In this document: piece after piece, positions 1-6,716 of the stretch | Position numbering within the stretch: position 1 is the stretch's first letter | How the letters are laid out: every line of letters begins with the position of its first letter | Source: Clostridiales bacterium UBA1701 | GTDB lineage: Bacteria > Bacillota > Clostridia > Oscillospirales > Oscillospiraceae | Direction of reading: 5' to 3' | NCBI GenBank assembly: GCA_002320035.1 | Contig: DCJL01000015.1 | Location: 43,805-87,998, forward strand | Length of the DNA: 44,194 nt | Position numbers and translations under genes: made by a program | The notes under the pieces: model-generated | What the model was told of the DNA's origin: nothing | Database searches by the model: none | What the model saw: only the letters and a program-made list of their open reading frames with translations

Positions 1-6
1 GTGAAC

Positions 7-23
7 AAACCGCTTTGCGGTTT
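7..23. terminator. Small hairpin at window edge
   Basis: AAACCGC and GCGGTTT form a 7-bp stem around a TTT loop. It may be the terminator of a gene lying outside the window; the direction cannot be decided. No gene is seen in 1-108. Confidence 0.35.
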
Positions 24-63
24 ATTCAGGAGTTATTATAATGGGAAAGCAGGCTGTAAAATG

Positions 64-93
64 AAAACCACACGGCTGAGGCCGTGTGGTTTT
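64..93 (-). terminator. Terminator of the metNIQ operon
   Basis: A perfect 13-bp inverted repeat (AAAACCACACGGC, loop TGAG, GCCGTGTGGTTTT) lies 15 bp past the metQ stop. The stem ends in a U-run on either strand, so it could stop transcription from both sides. Confidence 0.8.
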
Positions 94-108
94 GAATTAT
101 CGAGGGGA

Positions 109-987
109 TCAGAAGATGGCAACAACGGCGCCGTTGTAAGAGGCGGCGATGTAGTCCCTGACGGCGTCGGTCTGGAGGGCTTTTACGAGGGCCTGGATCT
201 TTTCGCTGTCGGCCTCGCCCTTGCGGCAGGCAATGATGTTGGCGTAGGTCTGGGCGGCGTCGCCGGAGGCATCTTCAACGGCCAGCGCGTCAGCGGCGTT
301 CAGGCCGGCCTGGAGCGCATAGTTGCCGTTGATGACGGCGATGGTGCCCTTGTCGCTGTTTTCAAGCTGGGCGGGGACGGTGTCGGCCTGAACGGCCTGA
401 ATGTCATAGCCGCCGTTATCAACGATGTCAAGGGTGGTCACGCCAACTTCGGCGCTTGCATCCTCGGGCAGGGTGATCAGGCCCTCCTGCTGGAGCAGGA
501 ACAGGGCGCGGGTCTCGTTGCTGTCGTCGGCGGGGACAAGGATGGTGGCACCTTCGGCCAGCGCGCTCAGGTCCTCAATTCCCTTGCCGTAGATGCCGAA
601 AGGCTCATAGTGGATCAGGGCGGCGGAGACAAGCTCGGTGCCGTTGGCGGCGTTGTAGCTGTCAAGATAGGGGCTGTGCTGGAAGTAGTTGGCGTCCAGC
701 GTGCCGTCGGCAAGGGCCTGGTTGGGCAGCACATAATCGTCGTATACAACGATATCAAGCGCATATCCCTCGGCGGCGAGCGCTTCCTTCACCTGCTCGA
801 GGATCTCAGCGTGGGGGGTGGAGCTTGCGCCGACAATTATTTTTTCAAGCTCGGCAGGAGCTTCAGTGGCGGCGGCGGAGGCTTCAGCGGGAGCCTCGGT
901 GGCGGCGGGGGCTTCGGACTTGCCGCAGGCGGCGAAGCACAGAACGACCAGGGCCAGGGTGAGAATAAGGGTGATTGTCTTTTTCAT
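109..987 (-). CDS. metQ: Methionine ABC transporter substrate-binding lipoprotein MetQ
   Basis: This is a 292-aa NlpA/MetQ-family lipoprotein that captures methionine outside the membrane and delivers it to MetNI. The N-terminus has two lysines, a hydrophobic stretch and a lipobox ending FAAC-G, so the mature protein starts at the lipid-bound Cys near residue 20. An Ala/Glu/Pro-rich linker follows, then the NlpA domain (about residues 45-290) with the family features of a YDDYVLPN segment and ANYFQHSPYLDSY. I chose the ATG at 987 because a GGAGG sits 8-10 bases upstream and it begins at MKKT, a proper signal peptide; the in-frame ATGs upstream lie inside that ribosome site. It is last in metN-metI-metQ. 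Met specificity is inferred from family and operon; D-Met or dipeptide uptake is possible. Confidence 0.92.
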   Translation of the reverse strand: MKKTITLILTLALVVLCFAACGKSEAPAATEAPAEASAAATEAPAELEKIIVGASSTPHAEILEQVKEALAAEGYALDIVVYDDYVLPNQALADGTLDANYFQHSPYLDSYNAANGTELVSAALIHYEPFGIYGKGIEDLSALAEGATILVPADDSNETRALFLLQQEGLITLPEDASAEVGVTTLDIVDNGGYDIQAVQADTVPAQLENSDKGTIAVINGNYALQAGLNAADALAVEDASGDAAQTYANIIACRKGEADSEKIQALVKALQTDAVRDYIAASYNGAVVAIF

Positions 988-1004
988 TTTTCTTTCCTCC
1001 ATCA

Positions 1005-1685
1005 TTATTTTTTTGCTCTTTTATCTGTGCAGCGGGCGATATGGGTGCCCACCTCCTGAATTATCTGAACGATAATTACAGTCAGGAATACGCAGATCCA
1101 GGTGATGTCGTCATTACTGCGCTGATGGCCGTAAATGATGGCGATCTGCCCCAGACCCGTTCCGCCGATGGTGCTTGCCATGGCGGAGTAGCCCAGAATG
1201 GTCACCATGGAGATGACCGCGCCCAGAATAAGGGAGGGCTTTGCCTCGGGCAGAAGGACTTTCCAGATAATCTGAAAATTGCCCGCGCCCATGGACTGTG
1301 CGGCTTCGATCACACCGGCGCCGACCTCTTTGACCGAGGACTCAACCATCCGTGCCACATAGGGGGCGGCGGCAATGACCAGCATGACGATCATGGCGCT
1401 GTTGCCCAGGCTTTTGCCCACAATGAGCTTTGCCACCGGCAGCATGGCCACCATGAGGATGAGAAAGGGAATACTTCTGAAGAAGTTCACTACAAGGCCC
1501 AGGGCCCTGTTAAGCCAGCGGACGGGATGGATGCCGCTGTCGTCGGTAACGGTGAGCACGACGCCGAGAGGAAGGCCGATGGCGTAGGCAATGGCGGAGG
1601 CGATGAGGGTCATATAAATCGTCTCCCAGACGCCAAGCTGGATAAGGCCGTTATCCCAGAGCTTGTAAAACATTTCCGAAAGCAT
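1005..1685 (-). CDS. metI: Methionine ABC transporter permease MetI
   Basis: This 226-aa inner-membrane permease has about five transmembrane segments and forms the translocation pore of the MetNIQ importer. The cytoplasmic EAA loop that docks on MetN is visible as EAAQSMGAGNFQIIWKVLLP near residues 145-165. Length matches MetI (about 217-230 aa). The ribosome site GAGGAGGAATAA lies within the last codons of metN and its stop, so the two genes are translationally coupled; metQ follows after 17 bp. Family and neighbours agree. Confidence 0.93.
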   Translation of the reverse strand: MLSEMFYKLWDNGLIQLGVWETIYMTLIASAIAYAIGLPLGVVLTVTDDSGIHPVRWLNRALGLVVNFFRSIPFLILMVAMLPVAKLIVGKSLGNSAMIVMLVIAAAPYVARMVESSVKEVGAGVIEAAQSMGAGNFQIIWKVLLPEAKPSLILGAVISMVTILGYSAMASTIGGTGLGQIAIIYGHQRSNDDITWICVFLTVIIVQIIQEVGTHIARCTDKRAKK

Positions 1686-1688
1686 GGC

Positions 1689-2681
1689 TTATTCCTCCTC
1701 CTCTTTCCACGTCACCTGGCTGTTTTTCAGCCAGACGATGATTTTTTCAGCCTGCCGGGGGTCATTGGGCAGCTCGATGATCATATGCCCGTAGATAACG
1801 CCCTCAAACTCCTTCGTGTCTGCAAAGAGAATATTTACAGGGGCCTGGCATTCCAGAACCATATCGGAAATGACCGGGGCGTTTGAATATTCGCCGTTGA
1901 AGGTGAGCCGGAGCCTGCGGCCGCCCTTGGTGTCCAGCACTGCTCTGTCCTTGGGGATGATGAGGTCCCGGGCTATCTGGGATTTCGGATTCGTGAATAC
2001 CTGGCTTACCCTGCCCTCCTCGGCGATGCGGCTGTGGTCGATAACGGCCACCCGGTCACATATCTGGTCGATAACCTTCATCTCATGGGTGATGACTACG
2101 ATGGTGACGCCCATCGTTTTGTTTATCTCCCTCAGCAGCTCCAGAATGGAGCGGGTGGTATTGGGATCCAGGGCGCTGGTGGCCTCGTCACAGAGAAGAT
2201 ATTTAGGCTTTGTGGCGAGGGCTCTGGCAATGGCCACGCGCTGTTTCTGGCCGCCGGAGAGCTGGGAAGGGTAGGACGCTGCCCTGTCCGCAAGACCCAC
2301 GAGCTGGAGAAGCTCCATGGCCCGGGCGCGGGCCTGCTTTTTGTCCACCCCGGCGATCTCCAGAGGAAAGCACACGTTTTTAAGGACGCTGCGCTGCTCC
2401 AGAAGATTGAAGCCCTGAAATATCATGCCGATGGACTGGCGCAGGGCCAGAAGCTCTTTTTTGGACAGCGCTGTCAGGTTCTTGCCATCCAGCAGGACCT
2501 GGCCCTCAGTGGGCCGTTCCAGAAGGTTGATACAGCGTACCAGCGTGCTCTTGCCGGCACCGGAGAGGCCGATGATGCCGAAAATTTCTCCGTCCTCAAT
2601 TTTGAGGTTGATGTCCTCCAGAGCCACAATGTCACCGCCGGGGGCGCTGTATGTTTTGCCAAGGTGTTTGATCTCTATCAT
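1689..2681 (-). CDS. metN: Methionine ABC transporter ATP-binding protein MetN
   Basis: This 330-aa ATPase drives methionine import. It carries Walker A (GLSGAGKST, about residues 34-42), the ABC signature LSGGQ, Walker B (YLLCDEATSAL) and the H-loop (VITHE). A C-terminal NIL domain (about residues 255-328) is the regulatory methionine-binding domain of MetN, where intracellular Met inhibits transport. I start it at the ATG at 2681, 12 bases after AGGAG; a TTG at 2693 abuts that AGGAG directly and is unlikely. It is first in the operon but lies about 375 nt from the nearest convincing promoter, behind the Met-rich leader ORF and its terminator. Expression therefore probably depends on read-through of the leader. 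Confidence 0.95.
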   Translation of the reverse strand: MIEIKHLGKTYSAPGGDIVALEDINLKIEDGEIFGIIGLSGAGKSTLVRCINLLERPTEGQVLLDGKNLTALSKKELLALRQSIGMIFQGFNLLEQRSVLKNVCFPLEIAGVDKKQARARAMELLQLVGLADRAASYPSQLSGGQKQRVAIARALATKPKYLLCDEATSALDPNTTRSILELLREINKTMGVTIVVITHEMKVIDQICDRVAVIDHSRIAEEGRVSQVFTNPKSQIARDLIIPKDRAVLDTKGGRRLRLTFNGEYSNAPVISDMVLECQAPVNILFADTKEFEGVIYGHMIIELPNDPRQAEKIIVWLKNSQVTWKEEEE

Positions 2682-2707
2682 GTCCGCTACCAACTCCTAT
2701 GCTTTCC

Positions 2708-2827
2708 GCCCTCGTCAGGGCATAAAACTTCATGCGCAGACAGCACACCACGAAAACGGGCAAAGCCATGCGCATGAAGTTTTCGTGCATCATTTCCGGT
2801 TGCCCCGAAGGGGCGAGGAAATGGCAC
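2708..2827 (-). promoter_or_regulatory. Second structured leader segment before metN with alternative hairpins
   Basis: In transcript order: hairpin A (2827-2785; stems GTGC/GCAC and CATTTCC/GGAAATG plus inner GCCCC/GGGGC); hairpin B, a perfect 15-bp stem (arms 2783-2769 and 2738-2724, AAAACTTCATGCGCA) ending in TTTTAT; hairpin C, an exclusive 9-bp alternative (2787-2779 with 2757-2749, CACGAAAAC/GTTTTCGTG); and hairpin D (2721-2708, GCCCT/AGGGC) close to the metN ribosome site. B and C share their 5' arm, and C also invades the base of A. That is the architecture of a switch. No S-box, SAM-II/III or T-box consensus was recognised. Confidence 0.6.
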
Positions 2828-2861
2828 ATTCAGATTCTTGCTATGTTTTACATAACAATAA

Positions 2862-2893
2862 AGGACCGGGAAGCCCGCATGCTTCCCGGTCCT
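2862..2893 (-). terminator. Intrinsic terminator or attenuator after the Met-rich leader peptide
   Basis: A perfect 13-bp GC-rich inverted repeat (AGGACCGGGAAGC with GCTTCCCGGTCCT, 6-nt loop) is followed on the minus strand by TTATTGTTAT. It begins 23 nt after the stop of the 37-aa peptide ORF and lies between the only strong promoter and metN, so it is positioned to attenuate metNIQ. Confidence 0.8.
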
Positions 2894-2916
2894 GTTTATC
2901 CAGAAATAGACTGAAT

Positions 2917-3030
2917 TCAGACGGCTGTGAAACAAGGCGAACCACATTTTTGCGCGCGCATCATCATGCACATGCGGAACATGTACATCATAGCCATCAT
3001 CATGTTGTTGACAAAAGCTACAGAGCGCAT
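2917..3030 (-). CDS. Methionine-rich 37-aa peptide, putative leader peptide of metNIQ
   Basis: The reading frame starts at ATG 3030, 7 bases after AAAGGAG and about 25 nt after the predicted transcript start. The peptide has 11 methionines in 37 residues, ten of them within residues 10-24 (MMMAMMYMFRMCMMM). The C-terminal third has two cysteines (KCGSPC). A terminator starts 23 nt past its stop and the next genes are the methionine transporter. What is seen is a short, well-initiated, Met-saturated ORF between a consensus promoter and a terminator. The inference is that translation speed through the Met codons reports Met-tRNA charging, as in amino-acid leader peptides. Alternatives are an independent Met-rich small protein, metal-binding or membrane-inserted (residues 5-25 are hydrophobic), that merely lies beside metN. 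I do not recognise a family. Confidence 0.7.
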   Translation of the reverse strand: MRSVAFVNNMMMAMMYMFRMCMMMRAQKCGSPCFTAV

Positions 3031-3061
3031 CGTGGTTCTCCTTTCCTCAAAGCCTGTGGCA

Positions 3062-3090
3062 ATTATAGTGCAGCGTTTTTCCTTTGTCAA
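3062..3090 (-). promoter_or_regulatory. Consensus promoter of the metNIQ leader
   Basis: On the minus strand, TTGACA (3090-3085), 17 bp, TATAAT (3067-3062) match the sigma-A consensus perfectly. The start of transcription would be near 3055, giving a leader of about 375 nt before metN. No comparable promoter was found between 2861 and 2700. Confidence 0.88.
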
Positions 3091-3249
3091 CCTTTTTTTC
3101 AAAAAGCTTTTTTCCGCCGAAGAGCCGGAGCCGGGAAAAGACGCGCCATGAGGGCCAAATCTGCCGCCGCCCAAGGGCGGAAACGGAGAAGAATCCTCTT
3201 CTCCGCGCACGGAATGACGCCTTTGGGCAGGGAGGCGACCGGAAAAAAT
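3091..3249. other. Intergenic stretch with no gene seen
   Basis: This lies between the metNIQ leader promoter and the acpP terminator. It contains only short low-complexity runs and imperfect hairpins; no ribosome site with a sustained reading frame was found on either strand. Confidence 0.5.
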
Positions 3250-3269
3250 CCCCCCGGAAACCCGGGGGG
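3250..3269 (-). terminator. Terminator after acpP
   Basis: CCCCCCGG/CCGGGGGG stem with a short AAAC loop, followed on the minus strand by GATTTTTTCC. It closes the rpmH-to-acpP gene string. Confidence 0.85.
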
Positions 3270-3289
3270 GAAGAAATATAAAATTTCGA

Positions 3290-3517
3290 TTACTGAAGCC
3301 TTTCCAGATAATCCACAATGCGGCGCACGGTATAGAGCTCGGCGGCGTCCTCGTCGGAAATGGAGATGCCGAAAACGTCCTCCAGGGACATGATGAGCTC
3401 CACAACGTCCAGAGAGTCGGCACCCAGATCATCAATGAGGTTGGTGTCCATGGTAATAGTCTCAGGGTCAAGCTCAAACTGCTTTGCCAGGGCTTCTTTT
3501 ACATTTTCAAAAATCAT
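3290..3517 (-). CDS. acpP: Acyl carrier protein
   Basis: A 75-aa acidic protein carrying the phosphopantetheine attachment motif GADSLDVVEL, with the modified Ser at about residue 35 in helix II. It carries acyl chains as thioesters for fatty acid synthesis in the cytoplasm. Length and acidity are typical. GGAGGG lies 6 bases before the ATG. It follows jag by 76 bp with only a small hairpin between and no clear promoter, so it is probably the last gene of the rpmH operon; a 6-bp ATGTGC/GCACAT hairpin sits just upstream of its ribosome site. Being next to jag instead of fab genes is unusual. Confidence 0.95.
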   Translation of the reverse strand: MIFENVKEALAKQFELDPETITMDTNLIDDLGADSLDVVELIMSLEDVFGISISDEDAAELYTVRRIVDYLERLQ

Positions 3518-3593
3518 AATAATCCCTCCGATGTGCTTTGCACATAAAGTTATTTGGATTTGCGGCGGAGAACCGCCTTAAAAATGCGCGGGC

Positions 3594-4325
3594 TTATGCC
3601 CACTCCCGGCTCTGGGGCTTGCTGCCGTTCTGCTCGGACTTGACATAGGAGACGACAACGCGGCGATTGGGTTCCACGCCGGTGGAGCTGGTGGTAACGC
3701 CCTCGTAATTCTGAAGTGCGGTGTGGATAACATGACGCTCATAGGAATTCATGGGCTCAAGAGCCATGCTGCGCTTGTACTTAATGGCCTTTTCCGCCAT
3801 CTTCTCAGCCAGGCGGGTGAGGGATTCCTCCCTCTTGCTGCGGTAGCATTCCGCGTCAACGCTGATGTGGGTATGCTTTTCGCTGCCGCGGTTCACAACG
3901 TAGTTGGTCAAATGCTGGATGGCGTCCAGCGTCTCGCCGCGGCGGCCAATGATGGCGCCCATGCCGGTGCCGGAGAGGTTTACGTTTACGCCGCCGTTTT
4001 CCCGGGGGCTGATCTCCATCTCCGCCTTCACGCCCATGCGCTCCAGCAGGCCGCCCAGGAAGGTGCGTATCTCGGGATAATCCCCGGCGGCAGCGGGAGA
4101 CGCCGCAGGAGCATCCGCAGAGGCGGGGGCGGCTTTAGGGGCCTCATCGGGGGCTTCATAGCTTATGCGGATAACCGCGGGAGATGCGCCGATACCCAGA
4201 AAACCGGATTTGGCGCGCTCCACGATTTCAACAGACACGTCGTCGCGCTCCAGGCCCAGCTCCGCCAGAGCGGCGGAAATGGCGTCCTCTTCGGTGCGGC
4301 CGGTCTTTTCCAAAGTTTTAATCAT
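3594..4325 (-). CDS. jag: RNA-binding protein Jag/KhpB (SpoIIIJ-associated)
   Basis: This 243-aa RNA-binding protein has the Jag-N domain (about residues 1-50), an Ala/Pro-rich linker (60-85), a type II KH domain with GRRG in GAIIGRRGETLDAI, and a C-terminal R3H domain with the RHVIH version of the RxxxH motif. KhpB with KhpA binds sRNAs and mRNAs in Firmicutes and influences cell elongation; the name comes from its pairing with SpoIIIJ/YidC. It follows yidC by 17 bp, the standard order. AGGAG lies 11 bases before ATG, slightly long. Confidence 0.93.
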   Translation of the reverse strand: MIKTLEKTGRTEEDAISAALAELGLERDDVSVEIVERAKSGFLGIGASPAVIRISYEAPDEAPKAAPASADAPAASPAAAGDYPEIRTFLGGLLERMGVKAEMEISPRENGGVNVNLSGTGMGAIIGRRGETLDAIQHLTNYVVNRGSEKHTHISVDAECYRSKREESLTRLAEKMAEKAIKYKRSMALEPMNSYERHVIHTALQNYEGVTTSSTGVEPNRRVVVSYVKSEQNGSKPQSREWA

Positions 4326-4342
4326 AGTGTAAAGTTCTCCTG

Positions 4343-5728
4343 TTATTCTTCGTCGTCGCCTTGGGCGCGCTCCGCGTCCGCGGCATCGCTTACATTGTCC
4401 TGCGCCGGAATTTCCTCCGGAGCGGCGCTGTCCTCAGCGGGAGTCTGAGCGGCCAGAAGCACGTCGTCCTCCATGGTCTCGTCGATGGAGGCGGCAAATT
4501 CGGACTCGGCGGCTGCGGCCAGGGTGGCCTCTTCTGCGGCCTCCGGGTTGGAATAACGGTCGGGAACATAGGCGCGGCCTCTGGCGTAGCGGCGGTTGCC
4601 GACCTGAGAGGCGGGCTTTTCGGCCTCCTTAATGCCCAGCCGCTCGCGGCGGGCGGCCCTGTCGGCTTTTTCAAGGGCGGCGCGGCGCTCCTCCTGCTTC
4701 TGCTTTTCTCCGGCCTGAATTTTCTTTTTGCTGGTGTTCAGGTTCTTTTCGGTCTTGCCCTCGGCACGAAGGCGCTCGGTTTCAAGGCGCTTTTCCTCAA
4801 GCTCCTTCTCCCTGGCGCTGCGCTGGGACTGGCGGACGGCGTCCTCCTTGTCAAGCTGCTTTTTATAGACCCTGGTGAGAATAAAGTCGCGGGCCATACC
4901 GAAAACGCTGTTGGCAATCCAGTAGATGCCCATGGCGGCGGGCATGACAAAGCAGATCCAGACGGACATAAGGGGCATCATCAGGGACATGCTCTTCATG
5001 GAAGCGGCGGTCTGGGGATCCTGGGGATTTCCGGCGTTGCTTATCTTCATAGAGGCCCAGGAAAGGAAGGCGGAGACAAAGGGGATGAGGAACAGGCCCA
5101 GGGCGGGCAGCCACACAGCCGCATCGCTCCAGTCGGTGTGCAGGAAGAAATTCCACCGGGGCTGGTCGCCCAGGTTCAGGCCGAGGAAGCTGAAGTCGAT
5201 GTCCAGCAGATTGGGGTCGAGCTTTCCGGCAAGGTCGGCCTGGACGGAGGCCCAGTTGGAATGGGTCAACTCTGCAAGCTCAATTTCAAAATATGCGTTG
5301 GCCTTCTCGGGAATTACATAGAGACCCTTGCCCACAAAATAGTCCTGCAGGGTGGTGACAAAATCCTGGGCCACAAACATCATGCGGCTCAGGGGCTGGC
5401 GGATGACGCTGTACAGGGCGATGAGGATGGGGAAGGGAATGAGAGACCAGAGGCAGCCGGACATGGGATTGACGCCCTCTTCCCGGTAGAGCTTCTGCAT
5501 CTCGGTGTTGAGCTTCTGGGGGTTGCCCTCGTGGCGGCGCTGCAGCTCCTTGATTTTGGGCTGGAGCCGGGTGGAGCGCATCATGCTCTTCTTGCTCTTG
5601 GCCATAAAGGGGGTGAGAATAAGGTTGACCGCCAGAGCGAAGAGAATAACGGCCATACCATAGCTGCCGGTCAGCTCATAGAGCTTGACCATGAGCCAGG
5701 CAAAGGGTTTAGTGATTGTTGCCCACAT
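4343..5728 (-). CDS. yidC: Membrane protein insertase YidC/SpoIIIJ/OxaA
   Basis: A 461-aa polytopic insertase that places Sec-dependent and Sec-independent proteins in the cytoplasmic membrane. The conserved Oxa1 core is visible: first TM (GMAVILFALAVNLILTPF), the cytoplasmic hairpin (KIKELQRRHEGNPQKLNTEM), EGVNPMSGCLWSLIPFPILI, and two later TMs ending in GIYWIANSVFG. There is no lipobox at the start; translation begins directly before TM1 with GGAG six bases upstream. A charged 140-residue Ala/Glu/Lys tail extends past the core, much longer than the roughly 20-60 residues of Bacillus SpoIIIJ, and may contact ribosomes. The rnpA-yidD-yidC-jag order is the classical cluster. Confidence 0.95.
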   Translation of the reverse strand: MWATITKPFAWLMVKLYELTGSYGMAVILFALAVNLILTPFMAKSKKSMMRSTRLQPKIKELQRRHEGNPQKLNTEMQKLYREEGVNPMSGCLWSLIPFPILIALYSVIRQPLSRMMFVAQDFVTTLQDYFVGKGLYVIPEKANAYFEIELAELTHSNWASVQADLAGKLDPNLLDIDFSFLGLNLGDQPRWNFFLHTDWSDAAVWLPALGLFLIPFVSAFLSWASMKISNAGNPQDPQTAASMKSMSLMMPLMSVWICFVMPAAMGIYWIANSVFGMARDFILTRVYKKQLDKEDAVRQSQRSAREKELEEKRLETERLRAEGKTEKNLNTSKKKIQAGEKQKQEERRAALEKADRAARRERLGIKEAEKPASQVGNRRYARGRAYVPDRYSNPEAAEEATLAAAAESEFAASIDETMEDDVLLAAQTPAEDSAAPEEIPAQDNVSDAADAERAQGDDEE

Positions 5729-5761
5729 AGATAACTCCTCAAAAATCTTTAGTTGTAAGGC

Positions 5762-5980
5762 TTAGGGGACGGGGTCATAAAGCTGCCGCTTGCCCCTGTA
5801 AAAGGGATGGCAGCAGCAGATACGCCTGAGAGCAAGCCAGCCGCCCCGAAGGGCGCCGTGTTTTTCAACGGCCTCCAGCGCGTATTGAGAGCAGGTGGGG
5901 ATAAAGCGGCAGCAGGGAGGACGGGCGGGGGAAATATGCCTCTGGTAAAAGCGGATGGCGGCAAGCATGAATTTTTTCAT
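5762..5980 (-). CDS. yidD: Membrane protein insertion efficiency factor YidD
   Basis: A 72-aa YidD/DUF37 protein with the family signature: an amphipathic start, FYQRHISP, CCRFIPTCSQYALEAVEKHG and a Cys-rich CCCHPF. YidD helps YidC-mediated insertion from the inner membrane face. Its ATG overlaps the rnpA stop by 4 bases, so translation is coupled, and yidC follows after 33 bp. The length is normal for the family. Confidence 0.95.
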   Translation of the reverse strand: MKKFMLAAIRFYQRHISPARPPCCRFIPTCSQYALEAVEKHGALRGGWLALRRICCCHPFYRGKRQLYDPVP

Positions 5981-6327
5981 TCCCGCACGGCCTCCTTTAA
6001 AAGCCCCAGCTCCGCGCAGGCGCTGAGGAAGGCGGCGTTCATCTTTTCATACCGGGCGCCCACGCAGCGCTGGCGGGCCACAATGACGATGTCCCAGCCG
6101 GATCTGAGCGCGGGGGCGTTCAGGCGGTAAATCTCCCGGAGTCTGCGGCGCACGCGGTTTCGCGTGACGGCATGGCCCAGTTTCACGGACACGGTGTAGC
6201 CCAGCCGGTTTTCGCCGCCTCGGTTGCGGCGGCAGTAGAGGACCATATAGGGCGTCACCGCGCTCTTCCCTTTGGAGTAAAGCCGCCTGAATTCGCTGTT
6301 CTTTTTTAATGTGCTTCTGATATTCAA
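5977..6327 (-). CDS. rnpA: Ribonuclease P protein component
   Basis: This 116-aa basic protein is the protein subunit of RNase P, which removes the 5' leader of tRNA precursors with the RnpB RNA. The RNR signature appears as RNRVRRRLREIYR (about residues 56-68), preceded by RLGYTVSVKLGHAV. Size and basicity fit. It follows rpmH by 96 bp with a hairpin between, and overlaps yidD by 4 bases. The rnpB RNA is not in the window. Confidence 0.95.
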   Translation of the reverse strand: MNIRSTLKKNSEFRRLYSKGKSAVTPYMVLYCRRNRGGENRLGYTVSVKLGHAVTRNRVRRRLREIYRLNAPALRSGWDIVIVARQRCVGARYEKMNAAFLSACAELGLLKEAVRE

Positions 6328-6369
6328 GCAAAAATACTCCTTCTTGGCAAAATCTCCGCAAACACCTAA

Positions 6370-6389
6370 AGGGCGGATTACTCCGCCCT
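6370..6389 (-). terminator. Hairpin between rpmH and rnpA
   Basis: AGGGCGGA/TCCGCCCT, an 8-bp stem with a TTAC loop, followed on the minus strand by TTTAGGTGTTT. The weak U-tract suggests partial termination or an RNA-processing site that lowers rnpA expression relative to the ribosomal protein gene. Confidence 0.55.
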
Positions 6390-6423
6390 AAAAATATTCG
6401 TGTTTGACCTGCTCACGGGGCGC

Positions 6424-6558
6424 TCAGTAGCTGAGCTTTGCTCTGCCCTTCGCTCTGCGGCGGGCAAGGACCTTACGGCCGTTGGCGGTCTTCATTCTTT
6501 TGCGGAAGCCGTGCTCTTTCTTGCGCTGGAGTTTCTTGGGCTGGTAGGTACGAAGCAT
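6424..6558 (-). CDS. rpmH: Large ribosomal subunit protein bL34
   Basis: This 44-aa highly basic protein has the exact bL34 signature: MLRTYQPKK start, HGFRKRM, TANGRKVLARRRAKGR, ending KLSY. AAAGGAG lies 9 bases before ATG 6558. bL34 is a component of the 50S subunit. It heads rpmH-rnpA-yidD-yidC-jag, as in most bacteria, but dnaA does not lie upstream; a fermentation operon does. Confidence 0.97.
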   Translation of the reverse strand: MLRTYQPKKLQRKKEHGFRKRMKTANGRKVLARRRAKGRAKLSY

Positions 6559-6630
6559 TGTCGTGCACTCCTTTCAGGTTTGATACTCAACATCGCCCCG
6601 GGGCCGGGACGAAGTAGTTGATAAAATAAG

Positions 6631-6655
6631 CACCCGGCAGCCAAGCTGCCGAGTG
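6631..6655 (-). promoter_or_regulatory. Leader hairpin before rpmH
   Basis: CACTCGGCAGC/GCTGCCGGGTG forms an 11-bp stem (one G-U) with a TTG loop, immediately after the -10 box and followed on the minus strand by CTTATTTTATC. It resembles a terminator in the 5' leader, so it could attenuate rpmH transcription or end transcription arriving from 6765 onward. Confidence 0.5.
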
Positions 6656-6658
6656 TTT

Positions 6659-6688
6659 ATTATAAACTAAGAAACTGCCGCCTGTCAA
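6659..6688 (-). promoter_or_regulatory. Promoter of the rpmH operon
   Basis: TTGACA (6688-6683), 18 bp, TATAAT (6664-6659): both hexamers match consensus. Expected for a highly expressed ribosomal protein gene. Confidence 0.85.
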
Positions 6689-6716
6689 CAAAAACTTGCA
6701 AAAATACTGCCTTCGC

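Noticed and set aside
1..1059. 352-codon plus-strand frame over metQ
   Set aside because: Gly/Val-rich composition is the antisense image of metQ; no domain and no ribosome site.
2724..2783. CRISPR-like repeat unit
   Set aside because: A single inverted repeat with one 30-bp spacer; the copies are inverted, not direct, and there is no array.
2687..2900. SAM-I (S-box) or T-box riboswitch before metN
   Set aside because: The conserved S-box blocks (GAGGGACTGGCCC, GATGAAACC) and the T-box GGTGG...ACC motif are absent; only a GGGGCAACC inside a hairpin recalls S-box sequence.
4361..5734. 457-codon plus-strand frame opposite yidC
   Set aside because: Antisense shadow of yidC, low-complexity Gly/Leu/His composition.
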